Below are positions 1 to 5,288 of a DNA stretch of 5,405 bases, in pieces. The stretch is taken from contig CAZSLZ010000166.1 in the NCBI GenBank assembly GCA_964607865.1, positions 1 to 5,405 on the forward strand, given 5' to 3'. Position 1 is the first letter of the stretch. Every line of letters starts with the position of its first letter. The notes beneath the pieces were generated by a model that saw nothing but the letters and a program-made list of their open reading frames with translations, was not told where the DNA came from and did not search any database. Source of the stretch: CAZSLZ01 sp964607865. Lineage in GTDB: Bacteria; Vulcanimicrobiota; JAJTBE01; CAZSLZ01. The position numbers and the translations under genes are program-made.

Positions 1-37
1 TCGCTGTTTTCCCTGGTTACGATGCGAACAATACATT

Positions 38-157
38 CCCCAATTCCAAATTGGGGGAGACCACCACGCATCCTTGCGGATGCTCGTGATGACGCATTCT
101 GTGTAGATTTCGTTCTTTTCCTTCAACAATCGTTGAAGTTTTCTGGAAATTAGTATA
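38..157 (+). repeat. Left copy of a three-hairpin interspersed repeat
   Basis: This non-coding element of about 120 bp recurs as an inverted copy at the right end of the window. It contains three perfect hairpins. The outer one has 8-bp arms, CCCCAATT at 38-45 and AATTGGGG at 49-56, with loop CCA. The middle one has 6-bp arms, GCATCC at 68-73 and GGATGC at 78-83. The inner one has 7-bp arms, CTTCAAC at 121-127 and GTTGAAG at 132-138, with loop AATC, followed by a short T tract. Hand alignment to the other copy extends through AGTATA at 152-157 and then stops, so I place the inner edge there. Over the 80 bases at 67-146 I count roughly 11 differences, mostly transitions and single-base indels. 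No ORF is present. It resembles a REP- or MITE-like chromosomal repeat. The family is not identified, and the outer edge is set only by the hairpin. Confidence 0.8.
121..144 (+). terminator. Terminator-like hairpin inside the left repeat
   Basis: A perfect 7-bp stem (CTTCAAC / GTTGAAG, loop AATC) is followed directly by TTTTCT. The shape fits a weak rho-independent terminator reading rightwards into the window. The stem is not GC-rich, so efficiency is uncertain. It lies inside the repeat and would insulate the leader downstream from transcription entering from the left. Immediately after it, TATAAT at 154-159 with TTGAAG at 133-138 makes a poor promoter-like pair with only a 15-base spacer, which I do not call. 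Confidence 0.4.
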
Positions 158-500
158 ATCATGAAAGAAGATCCCCAACCCAATTCATGTTTGTAACAGG
201 AGCATTACGGAGAAGGCTACTGAACGGTTGTTACTTTACAATTCATTATAACCGAAACAAATTCTTTAACAATCGTTATATCGAACTATATTTTAAAATG
301 CCAGGAAGGCAATTTTACTTCCATTTGACAGCAAAAAATTGATTTCAGTTCAGTTTTTCGTAAAATTTTATTGATACCTGCTTAATAACGGAACCTGGCG
401 TTAATTTAAAGTATTATGGAGTTTATAGTCCTTTTTGAAAGTTCAGGTATTATTTTATTGAATATCCAACTCACTTTTGCAATCGAAGACAGCCTGAAAC

Positions 501-516
501 TCAAGTATTCAAGTAT
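501..516 (+). repeat. Tandem direct repeat of TCAAGTAT
   Basis: Two perfect, directly adjacent copies of the 8-mer TCAAGTAT lie about 130 bp upstream of the pruA start. Direct half-sites of this size can be binding sites for an activator, but no protein is implicated and the match may be chance. Confidence 0.3.
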
Positions 517-571
517 GATGTTGAAAAAGGTTGGGTGTAATATTCATGTTTTTCATTTTTTAGAAGGACAC

Positions 572-589
572 TTAAACCGTGCTGTTTAA
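572..589. promoter_or_regulatory. Small palindrome TTAAAC-N6-GTTTAA
   Basis: A perfect 6-bp inverted repeat (TTAAAC at 572-577, GTTTAA at 584-589) with a 6-base centre lies about 55 bp upstream of the pruA start codon. The size and symmetry suit a dimeric repressor or activator site. There is no independent support, and AT-rich palindromes of this length arise by chance. Confidence 0.25.
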
Positions 590-630
590 ACCATGGTTGA
601 AGAAAGCAATATAATTATTATAAATTTCTT

Positions 631-637
631 AGGAGGT
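631..637 (+). promoter_or_regulatory. Strong Shine-Dalgarno for pruA
   Basis: AGGAGGT lies 6 bases before the ATG at 644. It fixes that ATG as the start in preference to the in-frame ATG at 593, which would add 17 residues with no ribosome binding site and would place this AGGAGG inside the coding region. Confidence 0.9.
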
Positions 638-643
638 CAATTT

Positions 644-2212
644 ATGTCAACTGCAACAATTTCTGAGTTTAAAAATGAAACCTATCTTGATTTTTCCAAG
701 CCCGACGTTCAGGACAAAATGAAAAAAGCCATTGAAGAGGTAAGGAAAAATTTTGGCAGAGAATATCCCCTTATTATCAATGGCAAGGAAGTTATGCTTG
801 AAAAGAAGTTTAAATCTTTTAACCCCAGCAACAAGGAAGAAGTTGTGGGAATCTTTCAGAAAGCTGATGAAAAAGTGGCAGAAAATGCCATGATGTCTGC
901 TCTGGAAAGTTTTGAGCCCTGGAGAAAGATCCATTATGAAGAACGGGCCAACTATCTGTTCAAAGCTGCCGAAGTGATGAGAAAACGACGTTACGAACTT
1001 GACGCCACAATGATTCTTGAAGTGGGCAAGAACTGGCTTGAAGCTGACGCCGATCTTTGCGAAGCCATAGATTTTCTGGAATTTTATGCCCGTATGATGA
1101 TAGAATTTGGCAGGGAGATCGAACTTACCGATTATCCCGGCGAAGAAAACCATGCTTTTTATATTCCTCTGGGTGTGGGAATTATAATTCCTCCGTGGAA
1201 TTTCCCCTGCGCAATTTTAACCGGCATGACATCCGCAGCTATAGTAGCTGGAAACACCACCATTCTTAAACCTTCGTCCGACGCGCCTCTTATTGGCTTC
1301 AAGGTTGCCGAGATTTTCCATGAAGTTGGCCTGCCCCCCGGAGTTCTCAACTTCATCACCGGCCCGGGAAGCGTTGCTGGAAACTACCTTGTGGAACACC
1401 CCAAAACCCGGTTTGTTTCCTTTACCGGTTCAAAGGAAGTTGGTATGGGAATTTACAGAAAGACTGGCGAGGTGGTCCCCGGACAGATCTGGTTAAAACG
1501 TGCCGTGGTGGAAATGGGCGGAAAAGATGCCATCATTGTAGATAAGGAAGCTGATATGGAACTGGCAGTGGATGGAGTGCTGAAATCTGCTTTCGGTTTT
1601 CAGGGCCAGAAATGCTCCGCCTGCAGCCGGGCTATTGTGGATGCTGCCATTTATGATGAATTTGTAAATCGCCTCAAAACTGAAGTTGAACAAATCAAAA
1701 TGGGTGATGTTACCGATAATGACAATTATATGGGGCCAGTTGTTAATAAATCGGCCTTCGAAAAATGCAAGGAATATATTGAAATCGGCAAAAGGGAAGG
1801 CAAGTTATTGACAGGTGGAACCGCTGACGATACCAAGGGTTATTTCGTTTCCCCCACAGTTTTTGTCGATATTAAACCCATGAGCCGGATGGAGCAGGAG
1901 GAAATTTTCGGGCCGGTATTGTCGGTAATAAAAGCTGACGATTACGATGATGCTTTAAAGATTGCCAATGATACGGTTTATGGCCTGACCGGAGCTGTAT
2001 ATACCAGGAATAAACAGAAAATCAACCGCGCCATTGATGAATTTTATGTCGGCAACCTTTATTTCAACCGCAAATGTACCGGCGCAATCGTCAATGTGCA
2101 TCCATTCGGCGGTTTCAATATGTCTGGCACTGACTCCAAAGCTGGTGGCAGAGATTACCTGCTGTTATTTATGCAAATGAAAGCATATTCAATGAAAAAA
2201 GGAACCCTCTGA
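644..2212 (+). CDS. pruA: L-glutamate gamma-semialdehyde (1-pyrroline-5-carboxylate) dehydrogenase
   Basis: This 522-residue protein is an NAD-dependent aldehyde dehydrogenase that oxidises glutamate gamma-semialdehyde (from 1-pyrroline-5-carboxylate) to glutamate, the second step of proline catabolism, in the cytoplasm. The length and overall pattern match stand-alone RocA/PruA proteins of about 515 residues, not the PutA fusion. Visible signatures are YPLIING (41-47), PPWNF with Asn186, LKPSSD with cofactor-binding Lys209, FTGSKEVG (260-267), VVEMGGKD with general-base Glu290, GQKCSA with catalytic Cys324, EEIFGPV (419-425), and the C-terminal FNRKCTGAIV (474-483) then PFGG (487-490), which in this family includes the substrate carboxylate anchor loop. 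All key residues are present. No proline dehydrogenase gene is adjacent. A long leader and a strong terminator suggest a monocistronic unit. Assignment is by motif recall; rocA is an alternative symbol. Confidence 0.95.
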   Translation: MSTATISEFKNETYLDFSKPDVQDKMKKAIEEVRKNFGREYPLIINGKEVMLEKKFKSFNPSNKEEVVGIFQKADEKVAENAMMSALESFEPWRKIHYEERANYLFKAAEVMRKRRYELDATMILEVGKNWLEADADLCEAIDFLEFYARMMIEFGREIELTDYPGEENHAFYIPLGVGIIIPPWNFPCAILTGMTSAAIVAGNTTILKPSSDAPLIGFKVAEIFHEVGLPPGVLNFITGPGSVAGNYLVEHPKTRFVSFTGSKEVGMGIYRKTGEVVPGQIWLKRAVVEMGGKDAIIVDKEADMELAVDGVLKSAFGFQGQKCSACSRAIVDAAIYDEFVNRLKTEVEQIKMGDVTDNDNYMGPVVNKSAFEKCKEYIEIGKREGKLLTGGTADDTKGYFVSPTVFVDIKPMSRMEQEEIFGPVLSVIKADDYDDALKIANDTVYGLTGAVYTRNKQKINRAIDEFYVGNLYFNRKCTGAIVNVHPFGGFNMSGTDSKAGGRDYLLLFMQMKAYSMKKGTL

Positions 2213-2241
2213 TTTCAGATAATTATTGATATATTATTTTC

Positions 2242-2275
2242 AAGGGCGGCAGATAGATATCTGCCGTCTTTTTCT
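2242..2275 (+). terminator. Rho-independent terminator after pruA
   Basis: A perfect 8-bp stem, CGGCAGAT (2247-2254) and ATCTGCCG (2259-2266) with loop AGAT, is extended outward by G-T, G-C and A-T pairs and runs into TTTTT (2269-2273). It begins 30 bases after the pruA stop. This is a textbook intrinsic terminator and separates pruA from the next gene. Confidence 0.9.
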
Positions 2276-2384
2276 TAAAAAGCCACCTGTCATGCAACCT
2301 GCATCTATAATAATAAAAACCCCAGGCACCTTTGCCATAATTTTCATAATTGATTACCCGGCATTTTTATGGAATCTACTGAGA

Positions 2385-2424
2385 TTTAATTTTAAATTAA
2401 ACTTAGATAAAAATTTATTATAAT
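2385..2424 (+). promoter_or_regulatory. Candidate promoter with overlapping AT palindrome
   Basis: TATAAT at 2419-2424 is a perfect -10 box. The best -35 candidate, TTAAAC at 2397-2402, is weak (3 of 6 matches) with a 16-base spacer. A perfect inverted repeat, TTTAATTT (2385-2392) and AAATTAAA (2394-2401) around one central T, overlaps the -35 position and could be an operator or simply an AT-rich UP-like sequence. Transcription from here would leave a leader of about 70 bases before the ATG at 2502. Confidence 0.45.
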
Positions 2425-2489
2425 TGTATTTTCAGATCATAACAAAAGGTTATTTTCTTCGAAAAAAGAAATGGTTCACAAACCTATCT

Positions 2490-2495
2490 GGAGGG
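2490..2495 (+). promoter_or_regulatory. Shine-Dalgarno deciding the start at 2502
   Basis: GGAGGG lies 6 bases before ATG 2502. It supports this start over an in-frame ATG at 2424, which sits in the promoter region and would add 26 lysine-rich residues in front of a clear signal peptide. Confidence 0.85.
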
Positions 2496-2501
2496 AAAAA
2501 A

Positions 2502-3551
2502 ATGAGATATAAAAGCCTGTTAATATTGTTTATTCTAATTATACTTACCAGCACAATGGGTTATTGTGAATCGGAGTTGCCTGAGTATGTAAGAGAGCAG
2601 CTTCATAATGATATAACCTACACAATTATTACTGAAAACAACCTGGACAAACTGGATGAAATACTGGCAAAAGGGCACAATAAACATTTTCTGGTCCTGC
2701 AGGCAATACCTGAAAAGTTTGAACAGCAACATGCAGATAAATTAATGAATTGGATTGAAGACGGCGGAGTAATGTGGTTTTACGATTCCCGGCTGGCAGG
2801 TTATTTTGGTATGGAAAACTCTCCCCTGGACAAAAATGATATAAGATACAAGGACCACCGGGGAGACCTGGGCAACCAAAAAGTACCGGGAATAAGCATT
2901 ATAGCTTACTCCAACCCTGCCACAGAACACCCGGTTCATACCGGTGTGCAGGCAATACAGGTTTTTCTTTCCCAGGTTGAAGATGATAAATACAGCGCTG
3001 TGAGCAGCAAAACCCCCGGAGTCATTCCCGCCTTTGTGGCTGACGTTAACCCCCGGGCTATTGTGGCATTGAAAGAAACAGGAAAAGGGTGGGTCGTGTT
3101 TAAGCCCCTTTTATGGCCCAAAGCTCTGGGGGGGGAACGGTTCCAGGCAAACCTGAAGGAATTCTCGGGGGGCTATCCCGTACCTCAGCTTGGCAAAAAT
3201 ATCATTCCCATGGAAGCCTTCGAGGGGAAGCCCGTGAAACTGCCCCGTTACGACAACGTTATTCTTGCTGACGGCCAACAGGTTATGGGTATGGTAACTG
3301 CTGAAGAATTTGAATTTATGGGCGCCGACGGCACTGTAACACAAAAAGTGGAAGATATTGCTTCACTGAAATTTTCACCCAGCAGAAATATGGTGGAGTT
3401 GAAAAACGGAACTGAGTTTGATGGCTACCTGATGAGTATGAGCATAAAATTTAAAACTATCACCGGCAAAACAATTGAGCTGGAGAAGGAAAATATTTCC
3501 AAAATAACTTTTAATATAGGAAAAGATGGTGAAAGTAATGTTGAAAAATAA
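2502..3551 (+). CDS. Secreted protein of unrecognised family with GATase-like N-domain and duplicated C-domain
   Basis: I do not recognise a named family for this 349-residue protein. Residues 1-22 look like a Sec signal peptide: Arg2 and Lys4, then a hydrophobic core LLILFILIIL. Cys22 lacks a lipobox. Residues about 35-225 alternate predicted strands and helices. FLVLQAIP (63-70), a helix ending in NWIEDGGVMWFYD (83-95) and GKGWVVFKPLLW (194-205) resemble the catalytically inactive class I glutamine-amidotransferase-like domains of exported proteins; that is an inference from pattern. Residues 250-291 and 295-337 are two copies of a roughly 42-residue beta-rich unit with pattern LxxGxxxxG, then FxF, then IxxxxF. 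The 3' end overlaps the serine hydrolase gene by 26 bp, so the two are probably co-translated and act together outside the cytoplasm. A run of eight G at 3128-3135 lies within the coding region. Confidence 0.85.
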   Translation: MRYKSLLILFILIILTSTMGYCESELPEYVREQLHNDITYTIITENNLDKLDEILAKGHNKHFLVLQAIPEKFEQQHADKLMNWIEDGGVMWFYDSRLAGYFGMENSPLDKNDIRYKDHRGDLGNQKVPGISIIAYSNPATEHPVHTGVQAIQVFLSQVEDDKYSAVSSKTPGVIPAFVADVNPRAIVALKETGKGWVVFKPLLWPKALGGERFQANLKEFSGGYPVPQLGKNIIPMEAFEGKPVKLPRYDNVILADGQQVMGMVTAEEFEFMGADGTVTQKVEDIASLKFSPSRNMVELKNGTEFDGYLMSMSIKFKTITGKTIELEKENISKITFNIGKDGESNVEK

Positions 3552-4680
3552 AGTTTTTAAACATTTTTTTGTTTTTCTGGTTTTACTGATAACAGGTTTA
3601 TCTTGTACCAACTCGGATGATGAAACTTCCTACCCCCGGTTTTCGGATCAGAAAGTCCAGGAATTTCGTCAAATTGTAAACGCTATTATGGAAGAAGAAA
3701 ACGTTCCCGGCCTCGTGGTTACTGTAAGAGTTCCCGGAGAAGGATACTGGACTGAAGCTTTCGGAAAATCCAACCTGGAAACTGGCGAAACTCTTGAGTT
3801 AAATGATAAATTCCGCATGGGAAGTATCACAAAAACCTATACCGTTACAGTCTTACTTCAATTGGTGGACGAGGGGAAGATTCAACTGGATGATCCCCTG
3901 AGTTTATATATGCCCGACTTTCCCAATAGTGAGGCTGTTACCATAAGAAACCTTGCCAGCAACAGCAGTGGAATATTCGATTATACCCATGATGAAACTT
4001 TCATCGAAATACTGGAAAACGATATACAGACATATTTCTCACCCTCCCAGTTGGTGGAATTTGCAAAAAACCATCCGCCTCTTTTTCCACCAGGTACAAA
4101 GTATAGCTATTCCAACACTAATTTTGTCATAATTGGAATGATTATTGAACAAATAACCGGTAATTCATTAAATGAAGAATTTGAGAATCGCATTTTCAAA
4201 CCTCTGGGATTAAAAAACACCAGTTATCCTGACGGAAACAGCATTCCTGCTCCTTATACCCATGGATATATGGCCACGAACGATGAAGATGAATTATACG
4301 ATGTTACAGAAATAAACCCCAGCATAGCGGGTTCTGCCGGAGCTATGATAAGCGATTTGGAAGATGTCTGCACCTGGTGTGAAGCTCTTGTCAGTGGTGC
4401 CCTTTTAACACCCCAGACCCAGCAGGAGAGGCTGAAATTGAATGGTTTCAGCGATGAAAATAAAAATTTAAAATATTGTCTTGGTATTTATTACATGGGT
4501 GATTTTCTGGGCCATGATGGAAGTATATTTGGGTATAATACCGCCATGTTTTATCTTCCCTCCCGGAATGCGACCATTGTAATACTTTCCAACAAACAAT
4601 GCGGTAGCTCTTTGAGTATTTTTATGAAGCTGGCAGAAAATTTGTTCCCCGAAGAATCGAACTGGTCGAAGAAAAAATGA
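3526..4680 (+). CDS. Serine beta-lactamase-family hydrolase, probable lipoprotein
   Basis: This 384-residue protein belongs to the broad beta-lactamase / DD-peptidase serine hydrolase family (class C type), which includes carboxypeptidases, esterases and D-aminopeptidases. Its substrate is not known and it need not confer resistance. The first catalytic motif is Ser100-Ile-Thr-Lys103 (SxxK, nucleophile Ser100), the second Tyr195-Ser-Asn197 (YxN), the third His330-Asp-Gly332 (HxG, in place of KTG). SAGAMISDLED (270-280) is also typical. Residues 6-26 are a hydrophobic signal ending in TGLSC. Cys27 is a likely lipidation site, although Gly rather than Leu occupies position -3. The usual HTSG motif reads NSSG (146-149). 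Start choice: ATG 3526 follows AGGA by 4 bases; ATG 3538 is an alternative that shortens the protein by 4 residues. Both overlap the upstream gene (26 or 14 bp), implying translational coupling. A truncated paralog follows downstream. Confidence 0.92.
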   Translation: MVKVMLKNKVFKHFFVFLVLLITGLSCTNSDDETSYPRFSDQKVQEFRQIVNAIMEEENVPGLVVTVRVPGEGYWTEAFGKSNLETGETLELNDKFRMGSITKTYTVTVLLQLVDEGKIQLDDPLSLYMPDFPNSEAVTIRNLASNSSGIFDYTHDETFIEILENDIQTYFSPSQLVEFAKNHPPLFPPGTKYSYSNTNFVIIGMIIEQITGNSLNEEFENRIFKPLGLKNTSYPDGNSIPAPYTHGYMATNDEDELYDVTEINPSIAGSAGAMISDLEDVCTWCEALVSGALLTPQTQQERLKLNGFSDENKNLKYCLGIYYMGDFLGHDGSIFGYNTAMFYLPSRNATIVILSNKQCGSSLSIFMKLAENLFPEESNWSKKK

Positions 4681-4738
4681 AAAGCCAATCATTCCCGGCA
4701 AAATAGTTAACTTTATCATAACTAACTAATAAAAGACC

Positions 4739-4775
4739 AGGTTTCGGGGCTCCCGAAATCTCCAAGGTTTTATTT
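4739..4775 (+). terminator. Possible terminator after the hydrolase gene
   Basis: A 10-bp stem at 4739-4748 and 4752-4761, with core TTTCGGG / CCCGAAA, one G-T pair and loop GCT, lies 58 bases after the hydrolase stop. The first T-rich stretch (TTTTATTT) starts several bases after the stem instead of adjoining it, so the fit to an intrinsic terminator is imperfect. It may instead be an mRNA 3' stabilising hairpin. Confidence 0.45.
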
Positions 4776-4841
4776 ATCGATAACTTTGTTGCAACCCATG
4801 GTTGTCGAAAAAAGTGCTTATCCATAACCAAAAAAATCTAA

Positions 4842-5255
4842 AGGTTTTTAATAGCTCATAATGAAGGTATTATTACCGAGATGAGCGTTATTGATCCTTC
4901 TTGTGGCTGGTCTGCAGGTGGAATGATTTCAACACTGGAAGATATGAAAACATGGGCAGTAGCTTTGGGAACAGGTTCATTACTGACACCTGAAGCACAG
5001 GCTGAAAGACTGTCCATCGGTATCGTTTTCACGGCAGGCAGTATCTATTTCAAGTATTGCCTGGGAGGAACCTGGATGGGCGAAAATGTTATCTTTGGAC
5101 ATAACAGCGAAATATTTGGGTTCACCAGCGCAGTGTTCCATATGCCATCAAAACAGGCTGTATTTGTGGTGCTGTCTAACTGTGACTATACAAATACATT
5201 GAGTGTTATTGCAAGTATTTCAAAAATTGTTTATCCCGACGATGTGCCCTGGTAA
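4842..5255 (+). pseudogene. 5'-truncated paralog of the serine hydrolase (C-terminal third only)
   Basis: This open frame matches roughly residues 250-380 of the hydrolase encoded just upstream. Shared blocks include DPSxxxSAGGMIS with LED, TWxxAL, GSLLTP, ERL, KYCLG, then FGH, FGF, MPS and VVLSN. The similarity begins before the first possible ATG (4881): the in-frame residues AHNEG upstream correspond to ATNDE of the intact protein, yet the frame is closed by TAA at 4839-4841. The ATG at 4881 also has no Shine-Dalgarno at usable distance. It is therefore best read as the remnant of a full gene. The SxxK and YxN motifs are absent and the third motif reads HNS instead of HDG, so any product would be catalytically dead. 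The retained frame to the stop at 5253 suggests either recent truncation or an expressed C-terminal fragment; the first is more likely. Confidence 0.85.
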
Positions 5256-5288
5256 ACATTCTGGCGGAATAATAGATGAGGGGCTGCA

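Larger units (their letters stand above)
158..592. other. Long non-coding leader upstream of pruA
   Basis: This stretch of about 435 bp is AT-rich and holds no convincing gene. Scattered promoter-like hexamers (TTGACA at 325-330, TTGAAA at 435-440 and 521-526) lack a good -10 box at 16-18 bases, so I call no promoter. An open frame of 57 codons at 416-589 has no Shine-Dalgarno sequence and no recognisable product. A 10-base match to the core of the inner repeat hairpin, AACAATCGTT, lies at 268-277. The length is generous for a simple leader and could hold regulatory sites for the dehydrogenase gene, but I recognise no known riboswitch or operator. Confidence 0.5.

Noticed and set aside
38..157. 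CRISPR or tRNA-like element at the left end
   Set aside because: Only one copy lies here, with no regularly spaced direct repeats. The three hairpins do not form a cloverleaf or carry a recognisable anticodon arm.
325..366. Promoter from TTGACA at 325 with TAAAAT at 361
   Set aside because: The spacer is 30 bases, far from the 16-18 needed, and no -10 box exists at the right distance.
416..589. 57-codon open frame upstream of pruA
   Set aside because: No Shine-Dalgarno sequence, no recognisable domain or signal, and chance open frames of this size are common in this base composition. A leader peptide cannot be excluded.
593..643. 17-residue N-terminal extension of the dehydrogenase from ATG 593
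   Set aside because: No ribosome binding site precedes it. The strong AGGAGGT at 631 points to ATG 644, and the extension is not part of the family's conserved N-terminus.
647..1153. 168-codon minus-strand open frame inside pruA
   Set aside because: It lies opposite a well-conserved dehydrogenase coding region. Its translation shows no domain and reflects the complementary strand of that gene.
2226..2423. 65-codon open frame after pruA
   Set aside because: It runs through the pruA terminator hairpin and the promoter-like region, has no ribosome binding site and gives no recognisable protein.
3526..4680. Antibiotic-resistance beta-lactamase
   Set aside because: The fold and motifs are shared by many peptidases and esterases. 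Nothing seen here points to beta-lactam hydrolysis specifically.
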